64,000 bases of DNA from Shewanella fidelis ATCC BAA-318 (GCF_000518605.1 NZ_JADX01000005.1:459247-523246), one strand, 5' to 3'; counted from the stretch's first letter, positions 54,255-64,000 are shown. The notes: generated from the sequence alone by a model not told the origin. Numbers and translations: made by a program.

Positions 54255-56489
54255 GTGCTGCGCCAAATAAGTATTATCTGGAAGGTTCAGCGTCATCCAG
54301 TTGCGATGTTTGCAGTGATAGGCTGTTTATTGGTGTTTGCGTTGAGTGGGTATAACCGCTTACAGCTTGATGTTGATTTTAGCGATTACTTTGTAGGATC
54401 AGATCCGCGTTTAACCGCACTTAATAGCATGACAGAGCAATTTGAACGTCACGATAAGTTGTGGATGCTACTTGAAAGCGACAATGACTGGCGTGATAGC
54501 AATGAACAGCAAGCACTGAAAGCGTTTTTAGTCATGCTAAATAACGACCCAAATATCAGCAGTGTTAGTGGCTATAGCCAATTTGTGTTGGGGATGGCAA
54601 AAACAGAAAAAATCTTATCTTACAAAGCTCACCCTAGATTATCCTCGGTGTTGTCGGCGGATGGGCACGCCATATTACTGCAGTTGCAACTGGATAGTAG
54701 TAAGGTGTCAGATTTTGCTACGCAAAGCCTGTGGCTCAATGCGCTACTAACAAAGCTCGATAATACGAGTCATGCTTATTGGCAACCGCTTAACGTTCGA
54801 GTGCATTTTAACGGTACTCATGCGTTAAATTGGCAATACGCTAAAGTATTAATACATGATCTTAGTTGGTTTGCTCCTGCTTTGCTGGGAATTATCTTCC
54901 TAATGGCACTGCTGTTTATTCGGCAAAAGGCTTGGGTGTTGGCGCTAACCTTGAATAACGTAATCACCTTGTTATTGACCCTAGGGGTGGCCGCTTGGTT
55001 TAAGCTGACGCTAGCTGCTATTAGCGCGTTTATACCTGTGATTATAGTGACCTTAGGTTTAGCTTATGGCTCACACCTATATTTTGGCTGGCGTAGTCAG
55101 TTAACCGCAGGTGTTAGTGTGGCTGAAGCTTTGCGATACACTGTTAAGGTAAATCAAGCACCACTATTTTATTCCAGTATTACCACTATATTTGGCTTCA
55201 GCCTGTTAACCCTGAGTCCTTCTCCACCGATCCAAAGCTTTGGGATCTTGGTTGCTTTTGCGGTGCTATGTAACTATCTACTATGTTTAACTAGCTTAAT
55301 TTTCTTCGCCAAATTTTCTACTCCAACATCAAGCCAAATACTGAATTTTGATAAGGTAGTTGATGTTGCTAAATACAATGCGCGTCAGCCTAAAGCTGTA
55401 ATTGGCGGCATTTTGTTGTTGAGTGCTTTGGCGCTGGTCAGTGTCAGCAAGTTAACATTGAATGATGACCCTTTAAGCTACTTTGAATCTTCAACCCCTT
55501 TTAGTTTATCGAGCCAAAAAATGGCGCAGTATTTTTCAGGGATTAACTTGCAACATTACGTGGTTAGTAGCTTACGCGATAGCCAGATAGATAAAACTGA
55601 AATCAGCTTTATCTATAAATTTAGCCGTTATTTAAAAAAGCAGCCTGAAGTGATAAAGGTGCAGCATATAGGCGATTGGATAAAAGCTGCGGGGATCGGT
55701 CAAACTCAATTTAGGCAATTGCTATCGCAAAATAACGTAAACCAGTTGGGGCTTGCCAGTGAACTGGCAAAGGATAAGCGTGCCAGTTTAGTGACCTTGT
55801 ACCTACAACCAATGACTGCAAAAGAGTTGATTAGGTTTGAGCGTAAAGTCGATGCTTGGTTAGCAGCACAAAATCTCAATGTCGGTGTTAGTCAATCGCT
55901 GGGGAGCAACCTACTGTTTGCTCATTTAAGTGTTGATAACGCCAATAATATGTTGCTTTCGTTTGCAGCTGCATTAATCGCTTTAGCTGTATTATTGAGT
56001 GTTTTAAAAGGTTCACTGATTTATGGTGTTATAGGGCTGCTGCTTAACTTTTTACCCTTGCTTTGGGTGTTTGCGCTATGGCAGTTAAACGGTGGCTTTA
56101 TCAGTTTAGGCACAGCGGTAGTGCTAGCTATGATGCTTGGCATTATTGTTGATGATACTTTGCATCTAATGCTTAAGCTGCCTAACACACATCCATTGCG
56201 GTTTAATTCGGAAAATAAAGGCATTGTTCGCGCTAGCGCAGACAGTTTATGGTTAAGTCTGCAACAAGTATTACCTGTGATCAGCTTTACTACTTTGACA
56301 ATAGCGATGGGTTTTTCTATCGGTTTGCTGTCGGAGTTTGCGCCTATAAGCCAATTGAGTTTGCTGTCTTGTTTAGTAGTGATATTTGCTTGGGGTTTTG
56401 ATGTGTTAATGCTGCCAGTACTTTACTTATGGTGGCTAGTGGAAAAATCAAAGGCGATGTCTGTGAAATTGAAGGCGGATCAGCAATGA
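54255..56489 (+). CDS. RND-superfamily exporter (MMPL/HAE3-like)
   Basis: A 744-aa polytopic protein in two homologous halves. Each begins with one TM helix followed by a periplasmic loop (about 38-200 and 400-560) and five more TM helices. The second half has G-I-I-V-D-D-T-L-H-L in the position of the transporting Asp pair, with V-T-L-G-L-A-Y-G-S-H-L in the first half. It is about 750 aa, shorter than AcrB-type pumps, and matches the 'predicted exporters of the RND superfamily' (COG1033). The start is GTG 54255. Substrate likely lipid or hopanoid-like, uncertain. Neither adaptor nor partner is nearby. Confidence 0.87.
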   Translation: MLRQISIIWKVQRHPVAMFAVIGCLLVFALSGYNRLQLDVDFSDYFVGSDPRLTALNSMTEQFERHDKLWMLLESDNDWRDSNEQQALKAFLVMLNNDPNISSVSGYSQFVLGMAKTEKILSYKAHPRLSSVLSADGHAILLQLQLDSSKVSDFATQSLWLNALLTKLDNTSHAYWQPLNVRVHFNGTHALNWQYAKVLIHDLSWFAPALLGIIFLMALLFIRQKAWVLALTLNNVITLLLTLGVAAWFKLTLAAISAFIPVIIVTLGLAYGSHLYFGWRSQLTAGVSVAEALRYTVKVNQAPLFYSSITTIFGFSLLTLSPSPPIQSFGILVAFAVLCNYLLCLTSLIFFAKFSTPTSSQILNFDKVVDVAKYNARQPKAVIGGILLLSALALVSVSKLTLNDDPLSYFESSTPFSLSSQKMAQYFSGINLQHYVVSSLRDSQIDKTEISFIYKFSRYLKKQPEVIKVQHIGDWIKAAGIGQTQFRQLLSQNNVNQLGLASELAKDKRASLVTLYLQPMTAKELIRFERKVDAWLAAQNLNVGVSQSLGSNLLFAHLSVDNANNMLLSFAAALIALAVLLSVLKGSLIYGVIGLLLNFLPLLWVFALWQLNGGFISLGTAVVLAMMLGIIVDDTLHLMLKLPNTHPLRFNSENKGIVRASADSLWLSLQQVLPVISFTTLTIAMGFSIGLLSEFAPISQLSLLSCLVVIFAWGFDVLMLPVLYLWWLVEKSKAMSVKLKADQQ

Positions 56490-56566
56490 TGGATTTAACG
56501 ACCATGATGAATATAATCGTTACATCGTAGATAAGTACAACCTTAATCAAGTTTTGTACAAAAAAT

Positions 56567-56588
56567 ATAGGCCTCATATGAGGCCTAT
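56567..56588. terminator. Bidirectional terminator between the exporter and bamD
   Basis: ATAGGCCTCA-TA-TGAGGCCTAT is a perfect palindrome flanked by A/T runs on both sides. Confidence 0.92.
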
Positions 56589-56618
56589 TTTGATTGTCAA
56601 ATATGCAGGTTGTTAAGC

Positions 56619-57380
56619 TTAATTCGCGACTAATTTATTGTTTGGAAAATTAGCCTTCATAACCATGAGTGCATGATCTTTAAGCTTTTCTTGTCCTAAC
56701 TCGCCATAGGCGGTAGACATGATTTCAAGTGCTTTCTCTGCCGATGGTGTACCTGGGTAGGTCTCTAAAACTGACTGGGCGCGTACAGCTGCTGCACTCC
56801 AAGCATTCATTTTTATGTAGTATTCAGCTACCTTGATCGAGTAAAGTGCCAACCTATTTTTTAGGTGCTGCATGCGTTTTTGGGCATCTGCTGCATACTT
56901 ACTGTTTGGATAAGACTTAATAAGTCTATCGAAATCTTTAAATGCATCTTGCGCAGCTTTTGGATCGCGGTCAGAACGATCGATATTTAGCATATCGTGA
57001 AATAGGTATCGATCAGACTGCATATTGACTAAGCCGCGCATGTAGTAAACATAATCAATATCTTTATGAGTTGGGTTTAAGCGAATAAAACGATCGATAT
57101 TCGCAATGCCTGACGCTGGATCGTCAAGTTTGTAATAGGCATAAATTAGGTCAAGCTGCACTTGAGTTTTGTGCGGACCAAAGGGAAAGCGCGAGTCCAA
57201 GGCTTCTAAAGAACGCACAGCTTTACTGTAATTCCCTAGTTCCATTGAGGTTCTAGCCTGAGAGTACAGTACTTCTGGTGAGCTTTTTGTCATCGCAGGG
57301 TCTTCGCCCTGTTTACTACTACAGGCCGTAGCTGCAAGTGTGATTAGGACTACAGCGACACTTTTGGCAATTTTATGCAT
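56619..57380 (-). CDS. bamD: Outer-membrane assembly lipoprotein BamD
   Basis: A 253-aa lipoprotein with lipobox L-A-A-T-A-C from ATG 57380 (MHKIAKSVAVVLITLA); the longer frame to 57509 has no support. Five TPR-like helical repeats follow (SPEVLYSQARTSMELGNYSKAVRSLEALDSRFPFGPHKTQV is the first). It is part of the BAM complex that inserts outer-membrane beta-barrels and is essential in gammaproteobacteria. It is divergent to rluD. Confidence 0.95.
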   Translation of the reverse strand: MHKIAKSVAVVLITLAATACSSKQGEDPAMTKSSPEVLYSQARTSMELGNYSKAVRSLEALDSRFPFGPHKTQVQLDLIYAYYKLDDPASGIANIDRFIRLNPTHKDIDYVYYMRGLVNMQSDRYLFHDMLNIDRSDRDPKAAQDAFKDFDRLIKSYPNSKYAADAQKRMQHLKNRLALYSIKVAEYYIKMNAWSAAAVRAQSVLETYPGTPSAEKALEIMSTAYGELGQEKLKDHALMVMKANFPNNKLVAN

Positions 57381-57502
57381 ACTTGAATTCGATTCTTTTA
57401 AAGTTATTGTTAAGAATTTTTCCATTTCACGATAAAATAGAAACAATCCGATTGTAACAGATAGTAAACATTTTTGGACCCAGAAAAGTGGGTACGGTTC
57501 AT

Positions 57503-58474
57503 ATGACACAAGAGATTAATCTAAAAAGCGAGATCACAGCAACACAAACCGGGCAAAGATTAGACCAGACATTGGCTGAATTGTTCCCGGATTACTCGCG
57601 CACACGCATTAAAGAGTGGATTTTAGCCGGTTCAGTCTTTATTGATGGCGAAGTTTCTGACAAGCCAAGAGTGAAGGTTCTTGAAGGTCAAGTCGTGACA
57701 ATTGGTGCCACGCTTGAAGAAGAGACCAAAGCTGAAGCTGAAGCGATTGACTTAGATATCGTTTATGAAGATGACCATATTTTGGTGATTAATAAACAAG
57801 CGGGCTTAGTTGTGCACCCTGGTGCCGGTAACCAAAGCGGTACGCTAATGAATGCGTTATTGCATCATTGCCCTGGTATTGAGTTAGTGCCACGCGCCGG
57901 TATTGTGCATCGTTTAGATAAAGACACCACGGGCCTAATGGTAGTGGCGAAAACGGTAGAAGCACAAACCCATTTAGTGGCAGCGCTACAAGCACGCGAT
58001 ATTACTCGTGAGTACGAAGCGATTGTGACTGGGACGCTGATTTCTGGTGGTACGGTTGACGAGCCAATTGACCGTCATCCAACTAAACGTACTCATATGG
58101 CTGTGGTTTATAATGGTAAGCCAGCCATGACCCATTACCGCGTAGCGGAAAAGTTCAGAGCGCATACTCGTTTAAGATTGCGTCTAGAGTCAGGTCGTAC
58201 TCACCAGATCCGCGTGCACATGGCACACATTGGTCATGTATTAGTTGGTGATCCGGTTTACGCTGGCCGTCCGCGTCCGCCAAAAGGTGCTGCGCCTGAT
58301 TTCTTCGATACCTACATGGGCTTTAAGCGTCAAGCGCTACATGCGGTACGCCTAGAGTTAGCACATCCATTTACTTGTGAAATCATGAGTTGGCAGGCGC
58401 CGATCCCTGATGACATGGTGAAGCTAACTAAAGCACTGCGTAAAGACACTGAAGAAAACCCAACAGGTTTTTAA
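57503..58474 (+). CDS. rluD: 23S rRNA pseudouridine 1911/1915/1917 synthase RluD
   Basis: A 323-aa enzyme with S4 domain (TGQRLDQTLAELFPDYSRTRIKEWI) followed by the RluA-type catalytic core, H-R-L-D-K-D-T-T-G-L with the catalytic Asp and the downstream motif R-L-R-L-E-S-G-R-T-H-Q-I-R-V-H. It modifies helix 69 of 23S rRNA, important for ribosome function. I start at ATG 57503. Its stop codon TAA shares its last base with the pgeF start codon; the two are coupled. Confidence 0.95.
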   Translation: MTQEINLKSEITATQTGQRLDQTLAELFPDYSRTRIKEWILAGSVFIDGEVSDKPRVKVLEGQVVTIGATLEEETKAEAEAIDLDIVYEDDHILVINKQAGLVVHPGAGNQSGTLMNALLHHCPGIELVPRAGIVHRLDKDTTGLMVVAKTVEAQTHLVAALQARDITREYEAIVTGTLISGGTVDEPIDRHPTKRTHMAVVYNGKPAMTHYRVAEKFRAHTRLRLRLESGRTHQIRVHMAHIGHVLVGDPVYAGRPRPPKGAAPDFFDTYMGFKRQALHAVRLELAHPFTCEIMSWQAPIPDDMVKLTKALRKDTEENPTGF

Positions 58475-59220
58475 TGAGTCGCGATAGTGAACACCAAGCT
58501 TGGTTTATTCCTGCAGGAGTAAACCTTGCCTTTTCTACGCGTAAAGGTGGTACTAGTTTGCCGCCTTATGCCAGCCTAAATCTAGGTCTGCACGTTGGCG
58601 ATACACCTGAAAAGGTGTTGGCTAACCGTAAGCTGATTGAGCAACAACTTAATCTACCTGCACAACCCGCTTGGCTTGAGCAGACACATAGTATTGATGT
58701 CGTTGAAGCTGACAATAGCCAGGTCATTAATGCTGATGGCAGCTATACCCAAAGCAATGAGCAAGTATGCGTGGTAATGACAGCTGATTGTTTGCCTGTT
58801 TTACTGTGTGATGAAAATGGTACTGAAGTGGCTGCTGTGCATGCCGGTTGGCGTGGCTTATGCGATGGTATTATTGAAGTTGCTGTGGCTAAGTTTAGCC
58901 ATAAGCCAAATCAGTTAGTGGCTTATCTCGGTCCTGCAATTGGACCAACTGCGTTTGAGGTTGGCCCTGAAGTTAAAGCCCTTTTTGAAGCAAAACATCC
59001 GCAAACCAGTCAGTTTTTTAGCGAACACCTTAATAAACAAGGTGAACAAAAATACATGGCTGATATTCAAGCCCTTGCAACATTTAGATTAACTCAACTC
59101 GGTGTAAAGCGCGTGTATGCTGATCGTCGTTGCACTGTTGCTGAAGCGAACGAGTTTTTTTCTTATCGGCGTGATGGCGTTACAGGTCGAATGGCATCAT
59201 TTATTTGGCTCAATCGCTAA
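58474..59220 (+). CDS. pgeF: Peptidoglycan-editing factor PgeF (laccase-domain, YfiH)
   Basis: A 248-aa protein with YfiH signatures: FSTRKGGTSLPPYASLNLGLHVGD, W-L-E-Q-T-H, M-T-A-D-C-L-P-V-L-L-C and H-A-G-W-R-G-L. The His-Cys-His set coordinates zinc, as in YfiH-type proteins. PgeF removes misincorporated serine-containing muropeptide precursors. It is translationally coupled to rluD and precedes clpB, the classical gene order. Confidence 0.94.
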   Translation: MSRDSEHQAWFIPAGVNLAFSTRKGGTSLPPYASLNLGLHVGDTPEKVLANRKLIEQQLNLPAQPAWLEQTHSIDVVEADNSQVINADGSYTQSNEQVCVVMTADCLPVLLCDENGTEVAAVHAGWRGLCDGIIEVAVAKFSHKPNQLVAYLGPAIGPTAFEVGPEVKALFEAKHPQTSQFFSEHLNKQGEQKYMADIQALATFRLTQLGVKRVYADRRCTVAEANEFFSYRRDGVTGRMASFIWLNR

Positions 59221-59239
59221 CTTTATTGCTTACCCTCGA

Positions 59240-59267
59240 CTTGATATTGTTCAAATAGCCCCCATCT
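59240..59267 (+). promoter_or_regulatory. Sigma-32 heat-shock promoter of clpB
   Basis: CTTGATA (59240-59246), a 13-base spacer and CCCCATCT (59260-59267) match the sigma-32 consensus CTTGAAA-N13-15-CCCCATNT with one mismatch. It lies about 180 bp upstream of clpB. Confidence 0.92.
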
Positions 59268-59444
59268 TTTAAGTAACAAAGATTCTGTATCTACTGAATC
59301 ATCTTTTCTTATGTGAATAGAAGTGCGAATGGATTGATATTGTTTCTAAAGCGGTATCAATGCTATCCAATTCGGTTTCTCGAAGCAGATATGCAACTTC
59401 CATTGCCTTTAAGTCACCTATATTTATGAGTTATCGGAGGATAT

Positions 59445-62018
59445 ATGCGATTAGATCGTATGACCAATAAATTCCAGATTGCCATCTCGGATGCTCAGTC
59501 ATTGGCGTTAGGCCGAGATCATCAATTTATTGAACCATCACATTTGATGATGGCATTACTGAATCAAGATGGTGGTTCAATTCATCCATTATTGACCCAA
59601 GCGGGTATTCAGGTAAGCACATTACGCTCGCTGTTGAGCCAAGATTTAGAGCAACGCCCACAAGTCGAAGGTACTGGCGGTGATGTTCAGTTATCGCAAG
59701 CGTTAATTCGCTTACTTAATTTGTGCGACAAATTAGCGCAAAAACGTAAAGACAAATTTATCTCTAGTGAGCTATTCGTGTTAGCTGCGCTTGAAGGCAA
59801 CGACTCACTCGCACAAGCATTAAAGCAGTCCGGTGCGACCAAAGAGTTAATGGAGTCGACCATTGACCAAGTACGCAACGGGCAAAATGTTGATGATCCC
59901 AATGCCGAAGATCAACGCCAAGCACTTAAAAAGTTCACCGTTGATTTAACTGAGCGCGCCGAACAGGGCAAACTTGATCCTGTAATTGGTCGTGACGACG
60001 AAATTCGCCGCACTATTCAAGTATTACAACGCCGTAGTAAAAATAACCCTGTGCTGATTGGTGAGCCGGGTGTTGGTAAAACTGCAATTGTTGAAGGCTT
60101 AGCGCAGCGGATTATCAACAATGAAGTACCTGAAGGGATTAAAAACAAGCGCGTATTATCGTTAGATATGGGCGCATTAGTGGCAGGTGCTAAATACCGT
60201 GGTGAGTTTGAAGAGCGTTTAAAAGCCGTGCTCAATGAGCTTTCTCAAGAAGAGGGGCAAGTGATCCTTTTCATTGATGAGTTGCATACCATGGTAGGCG
60301 CGGGTAAGTCTGACGGTGCGATGGATGCAGGTAACATGCTAAAACCGGCACTTGCTCGCGGTGACTTACACTGTGTTGGCGCAACAACGTTAGACGAATA
60401 TCGTCAGTACATTGAGAAAGATGCTGCACTAGAACGTCGCTTCCAAAAAGTACTGGTTGATGAACCAAGTGTTGAAGATACCATTGCAATTTTACGTGGT
60501 CTTAAAGAGCGCTATGAGTTGCATCATCATGTTGAAATTACCGATCCGGCAATTGTGGCTGCAGCGAGTATGTCGCACCGTTATATTTCCGATCGAAAGT
60601 TACCAGATAAAGCAATCGACTTAATTGACGAAGCGGCATCTAGTATCCGCATTCAGATTGACTCTAAGCCTGAGTCTCTAGACAGACTTGAGCGCCGTGC
60701 TATTCAGTTAAAGCTTGAAGAGCAGGCATTAAGTAAAGAGGCTGATGAAGCAAGTTTACGTCGCTTAGATACATTACGTACTGAGCTTAAAGAAGTTGAA
60801 GCCAAAGCGGCTGAACTGAATGAGATTTGGCACACCGAAAAGGCAGCACTTGCGGGAACTCAGCATATTAAGGCTGATCTTGAACAAGCGCGGATGGATT
60901 TAGAAGTTGCCCGTCGAGCTGGCGACTTAACCCGTATGTCAGAGTTGCAATATGGTCGTATTCCCGAGCTTGAAAAGCAGCTCGATCTTGCTGCGCAAGC
61001 AGAAATGCAAGATATGACATTGCTACGGAATAAAGTCACAGATATTGAAATTGCAGAAGTGTTGTCAAAAGCCACAGGTATTCCAGTATCTAAGATGCTT
61101 GAAGGTGAACGCGATAAACTGCTTAAAATGGAAGATGCTTTGCATGAGCGAGTTATCGGTCAAAATGAAGCGGTTAATTCGGTCTCAAATGCGATTCGTC
61201 GTAGCCGAGCTGGACTCGCAGATCCAAATCGCCCGATAGGTTCATTCTTGTTTTTAGGCCCAACTGGCGTCGGTAAAACGGAATTGTGTAAATCGCTTGC
61301 TAAGTTCCTATTTGATACTGAATCGGCACTTGTGCGCATCGATATGTCAGAGTTTATGGAGAAACATGCGGTGTCGCGCCTTGTCGGTGCACCTCCGGGC
61401 TATGTTGGTTATGAAGAGGGCGGTTACTTAACTGAAGCGGTAAGGCGTAAACCATACTCTGTGATATTGCTTGATGAAGTCGAAAAGGCGCACCCAGATG
61501 TATTTAATATCTTATTGCAGGTGTTAGATGATGGCCGTTTAACCGATGGTCAAGGTCGCACGGTCGATTTTAGAAACACAGTGGTAATTATGACTTCAAA
61601 CTTAGGCTCAGATCTGATCCAGATGGGCTTCGGTAACCAAAGTTATGATGAAATGAAATCAGATGTAATGCAGGTAGTGACTCAGCACTTTAGACCAGAG
61701 TTTTTAAACCGTGTTGATGAAGCTGTGGTATTCCACCCGTTAGATGAGACAAACATCGCTCATATTGCTGGTATTCAGATCGAAGGCTTGCAAAAGCGTC
61801 TTGCAGATAAAGATTACAGCTTAGCTATCTCTGACGAAGCGTTAGCGCTAATTGCACGCGCTGGTTTTGATCCAGTGTATGGTGCTAGACCGCTAAAAAG
61901 AGCGTTACAGCAGGAGATTGAAAACCCGTTGGCGCAACAAATTTTAAGTGGTCAGCTATTGCCAGGAAAAGCAATAACAGTTTCAGTAGAGAACGATGTA
62001 TTGGTATTTAGCCAATAA
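59445..62018 (+). CDS. clpB: ClpB disaggregase
   Basis: An 857-aa AAA+ chaperone. It has an N-terminal double Clp repeat (about 1-145), NBD1 with Walker A G-E-P-G-V-G-K-T and Walker B L-F-I-D-E-L, the long M-domain coiled coil (about 400-525), then NBD2 with G-P-T-G-V-G-K-T and V-I-L-L-D-E-V, and a small C-terminal domain. RBS GGAGGAT precedes the ATG. With DnaK it resolubilises aggregates. Regulation: sigma-32 promoter upstream, plus readthrough from rluD-pgeF possible. Confidence 0.97.
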   Translation: MRLDRMTNKFQIAISDAQSLALGRDHQFIEPSHLMMALLNQDGGSIHPLLTQAGIQVSTLRSLLSQDLEQRPQVEGTGGDVQLSQALIRLLNLCDKLAQKRKDKFISSELFVLAALEGNDSLAQALKQSGATKELMESTIDQVRNGQNVDDPNAEDQRQALKKFTVDLTERAEQGKLDPVIGRDDEIRRTIQVLQRRSKNNPVLIGEPGVGKTAIVEGLAQRIINNEVPEGIKNKRVLSLDMGALVAGAKYRGEFEERLKAVLNELSQEEGQVILFIDELHTMVGAGKSDGAMDAGNMLKPALARGDLHCVGATTLDEYRQYIEKDAALERRFQKVLVDEPSVEDTIAILRGLKERYELHHHVEITDPAIVAAASMSHRYISDRKLPDKAIDLIDEAASSIRIQIDSKPESLDRLERRAIQLKLEEQALSKEADEASLRRLDTLRTELKEVEAKAAELNEIWHTEKAALAGTQHIKADLEQARMDLEVARRAGDLTRMSELQYGRIPELEKQLDLAAQAEMQDMTLLRNKVTDIEIAEVLSKATGIPVSKMLEGERDKLLKMEDALHERVIGQNEAVNSVSNAIRRSRAGLADPNRPIGSFLFLGPTGVGKTELCKSLAKFLFDTESALVRIDMSEFMEKHAVSRLVGAPPGYVGYEEGGYLTEAVRRKPYSVILLDEVEKAHPDVFNILLQVLDDGRLTDGQGRTVDFRNTVVIMTSNLGSDLIQMGFGNQSYDEMKSDVMQVVTQHFRPEFLNRVDEAVVFHPLDETNIAHIAGIQIEGLQKRLADKDYSLAISDEALALIARAGFDPVYGARPLKRALQQEIENPLAQQILSGQLLPGKAITVSVENDVLVFSQ

Positions 62019-62062
62019 AAACGGTTCTGTGGCGATAGTTCAGCGCTTATAATAAATAAAAC

Positions 62063-62090
62063 AAATGGCCTCAATTCCCTGAGGCCATTT
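62063..62090 (+). terminator. Rho-independent terminator of clpB
   Basis: AAATGGCCTCA/TGAGGCCATTT stem with a 6-base loop, then TTTT. Confidence 0.92.
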
Positions 62091-62110
62091 TTTATGGCAT
62101 ATCCAATGAC

Positions 62111-62323
62111 TTAAAAGCTGATTCGATATTTGTAAGAATTGTTTATAAAGGGTTTAAAGTCGCGCTGCGTGATGTATATTTGAACAATGGCAGCTTGTTT
62201 ATTGCGACATTTATCAATTAGCTCGATAAAAGAACAGCTGCTATCGAGCTGATAAATAATGCTTAAATTGATGACCTTAGGCTTACGTGCTACTACAATA
62301 TGCAGTGTAAGTTTATTATTCAT
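62111..62323 (-). CDS. Possible 70-aa small protein
   Basis: ATG 62323 gives MNNKLTLHIVVARKPKVINL and a basic, Ile/Tyr-rich product ending YKYRISF. No recognisable domain or TM. The frame is open to 62368, but that would overlap the start of the plus-strand lipoprotein gene. RBS is poor. It may be a minor gene or chance. Confidence 0.4.
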   Translation of the reverse strand: MNNKLTLHIVVARKPKVINLSIIYQLDSSCSFIELIDKCRNKQAAIVQIYITQRDFKPFINNSYKYRISF

Positions 62324-62356
62324 TTTATTTTGATTACAGACACGGAGTAGAACTTC

Positions 62357-62680
62357 ATGAAAAAACAATTAGCCGTAATTGCATTGGCTTCATTCGTTGT
62401 GGTTGGCTGTTCAAGTTCTAACTATGAGAAAGAACAAACTTCAGCGCCTTATATTGGTGAAGGAAACATGGAATATGAAAGCCTTTATCATTATGGTTAT
62501 TACCGTGGTTGTAAAAATGCTTATGTCATGAAGCGTCAACAAACTGAGCTATATGATTCAGTTAAAAAGGATACAGCGCTGGATGGTCTAAGCCGTTTTG
62601 ATTCTGGTTGGGATGCGGGCCAAAGAGCCTGTGAGGACGGAGTGCCACGCTCTATGTACAACCTACAGGCAGGCAAGTAA
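62357..62680 (+). CDS. Small lipoprotein of unknown function
   Basis: A 107-aa lipoprotein with lipobox V-V-V-G-C18. The mature part is a single small domain with LYHYGYYRGCKNAYVMKRQ and G-W-D-A-G-Q-R-A-C, two more Cys that may form a disulfide, and an amphipathic end. It is a well-formed gene with a GGAG RBS (CGGAGTAGAACTTC). Function unknown. Confidence 0.87.
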   Translation: MKKQLAVIALASFVVVGCSSSNYEKEQTSAPYIGEGNMEYESLYHYGYYRGCKNAYVMKRQQTELYDSVKKDTALDGLSRFDSGWDAGQRACEDGVPRSMYNLQAGK

Positions 62681-62799
62681 TCTTTATTACTTTATCTGAT
62701 ATACATACAGACTCAAACTGAGTCTGTATGTCATTTCTATTCTATTATTCATTTCGCATTTTTATCTTACAGTTCAAACAAAATAACGCATACGCAGGA

Positions 62800-63294
62800 C
62801 TAGGTTTTGCAAAACAATCTAATTCGTTCATTTTGTTCTGCAATTGAAGCTTGCCGTTGTTCTTCAGTCATCGCCATAACTTCTCCTGTTTCATTATTCT
62901 TCTTATTCAACTTTGTATGAGTGGTTAGTACCTTGAGGTTATGCTTAGCATTTTCGCAAACCTGCTGAGCTTGTTGTTTATCAGCAAGATGAATCGCGGC
63001 AGCCTTTTTCTCTAGCTCAGAGGCTTGTTTGTTTTGGGGGAGTGGTTTTAACGGCGCAACTGTACCTATGGGTTTAGGCTCGATATCTTCACTGTAGAGC
63101 TTATTTGTTGCAGTTTTACTGGTCGTCGACTCAGTTTGTGATGGCGGCTGCTGGCTATAATGGGTTACGCCGTTACTATCCACCCAAGTGTAAATTGTGT
63201 TAGCACTAGCTGTAGCGATACAAGCTAAGGCCACAAGTAAACTAGATGCAAGTATGGTTAGCTTATGGCAAAGCTTGTTTGTGGTGTTTAACAT
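62800..63294 (-). CDS. Exported DUF4124-domain protein
   Basis: A 164-aa protein with a Sec signal peptide (cleavage after S-A-S-A31 or nearby). An N-terminal DUF4124 motif IYTWVDSNGVTHYSQQPP follows directly, then a Pro/Lys-rich stretch and a long alpha-helical segment. DUF4124 proteins are exported and their role is unclear. It is the last gene before the rrn promoters. Confidence 0.87.
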   Translation of the reverse strand: MLNTTNKLCHKLTILASSLLVALACIATASANTIYTWVDSNGVTHYSQQPPSQTESTTSKTATNKLYSEDIEPKPIGTVAPLKPLPQNKQASELEKKAAAIHLADKQQAQQVCENAKHNLKVLTTHTKLNKKNNETGEVMAMTEEQRQASIAEQNERIRLFCKT

Positions 63295-63634
63295 CTGCTG
63301 TCCTTAGTGGAAATAAATAACTGACTGACATAACCCTTAAACTTGATTAACTTCTAACATAACTCAGTAAAGGCAACCTGCAAAGCTGGACTAACGGAGT
63401 GATGGTTATCTGTATAAATATAGTGGCTAGATTTGAAGTTCGTTGTGTGGAAAACATATAAGCATCGCTCAGCTAGCGCATATAGTGCCAATTCAGGTTT
63501 TAATTTTATAGTTACAACTTCCATCAATACTGATAAACGTGGGTGTTTTTTTGCGCGAACGGATGCATTGTGCAGCAGTTTGTTGCATTAATACTCTGTT
63601 GATTCGAAAAAGCTAATTTTATTAAAAAAGGGGC
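63295..63634. other. Upstream region of rrn promoter P1
   Basis: About 340 bp with no ORF. An AT-rich stretch just upstream of P1 (TTTTATTAAAAAAG at 63618-63631) could be an UP element; FIS sites, expected here, cannot be called by eye. Confidence 0.5.
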
Positions 63635-63662
63635 TTGCGCCGATCTGAGATATCCCTATAAT
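63635..63662 (+). promoter_or_regulatory. rrn promoter P1
   Basis: TTGCGC (63635-63640), 16-bp spacer, TATAAT (63657-63662) and a GC-rich discriminator (GCGCATCC) that fits stringent control. AT-rich UP-like sequence lies directly upstream. Confidence 0.9.
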
Positions 63663-63861
63663 GCGCATCCACTGACACGGCACAGCAGGCCAACTACCCA
63701 GCGAAACGCTAGATAGCACGGGACTTGCAGCAGTGTTAGAGAGTTTAAATCCTTTGGAAATTAAGCTCTGGTGACAAGCGGTTTAAGAGCTTCATGTAGT
63801 GACTTCTTTTTACGAGAGTGAACAAGAAATCAACGCTTGAAAAACTTCTTAAAATAAACGC

Positions 63862-63889
63862 TTGACGCCAACAACGGGAAGTGTAGAAT
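63862..63889 (+). promoter_or_regulatory. rrn promoter P2
   Basis: TTGACG (63862-63867), 16-bp spacer, TAGAAT (63884-63889), about 225 bp after P1, as in the tandem P1-P2 arrangement of rRNA operons. Confidence 0.88.
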
Positions 63890-63934
63890 ACGCAGCCCTA
63901 GCCACTTGAAGCGGTTCGCAAGAACACCAAGCTG

Positions 63935-64000
63935 GCAACGCTCTTTAACAATATGACAAGCAAATCTGTGTGGACACTCACAGAGATTAAGTTATTCGAA
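63935..64000 (+). ncRNA. 5' leader of an rRNA operon (boxA antitermination), runs off the window
   Basis: GCTCTTTAACAA near 63940 is boxA of the rrn leader and is followed by CAAATCTGTGTGG, as in the leader before 16S rRNA. The mature 16S start should be about 100-200 bp outside the window. Confidence 0.85.

Noticed and set aside
56619..57509. BamD with a 43-residue N-terminal extension
   Set aside because: The extension would bury the lipoprotein signal; the internal ATG at 57380 gives the proper lipobox position.

Overview
The window reads as a chromosomal segment of a marine-type gammaproteobacterium, most likely Shewanella or a close relative. The evidence is the moderate G+C, the gene set (a pepsin-like 'shewasin' protease, bamD divergent from rluD-pgeF-clpB and then an rrn operon, dodecin, MaeA, YehS, MetR, HBM-type chemoreceptor, GlyGly-CTERM protease) and the small lineage-typical proteins. 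No 16S gene is inside the window; only the rrn promoters and leader are present at the right edge.

Region by region. (1) 54-3713, minus strand: pepsin-like aspartic protease, GNAT acetyltransferase, an alpha-N-methyltransferase of the split-borosin (SonM) type and a short SonA-like precursor peptide. This is a RiPP locus and the most interesting system in the window. (2) 3940-7126: azurin behind a Fur-like box, a BlaI/M56 (BlaR1-like) pair with two TACA-NN-TGTA operators, and an unknown exported protein. (3) 7234-12529: MetJ-like boxes on a promoter, a cobalamin riboswitch, btuB, an SGNH esterase, an HDOD protein and metR with its own met boxes. (4) 12711-21327: an RND efflux pair (adaptor and pump) followed by scsB-scsC-scsD thiol-redox genes, which suggests metal or copper stress. 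(5) 21418-27818: dodecin, queG, a 161-bp MITE-like palindrome, two tandemly duplicated TPR-GGDEF proteins and a small conserved protein.

(6) 27900-30440: an accessory island with no integrase. Two gene cassettes (a TRADD-N-associated two-TM type membrane protein and an unknown 120-aa protein) are separated and followed by attC sites whose folded stems show the expected extrahelical bases. I read this as a CALIN (integron cassettes without integrase), flanked by two palindrome-dense non-coding stretches. (7) 30446-42185: maeA, yehS, a class-C-like serine hydrolase, a non-canonical NRAMP-family transporter, a bPH2 protein, a GST, a DUF4447-like/SUKH pair, an exported RelA/SpoT-fold protein, an M13 peptidase and rsuA. 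Heptanucleotide tandem repeats (AACCTAG)n sit between stop codons and terminators here. (8) 42286-53771: a giant secreted subtilase with a GlyGly-CTERM tail, a divergent LysR regulator, an ECF sigma/anti-sigma/DUF4097 operon, an ornithine-cyclodeaminase-family enzyme and an HBM chemoreceptor.

(9) 53964-64000: tRNA-Phe, an RND/MMPL-type exporter, bamD, rluD-pgeF, clpB with a textbook sigma-32 promoter, three small envelope or unknown proteins, and the tandem P1/P2 promoters and boxA leader of an rRNA operon running off the right end.

All functional calls come from reading motifs and from family knowledge; no database search was run. Start codons were moved inward from the longest frame wherever a ribosome-binding site or known family start favoured it.
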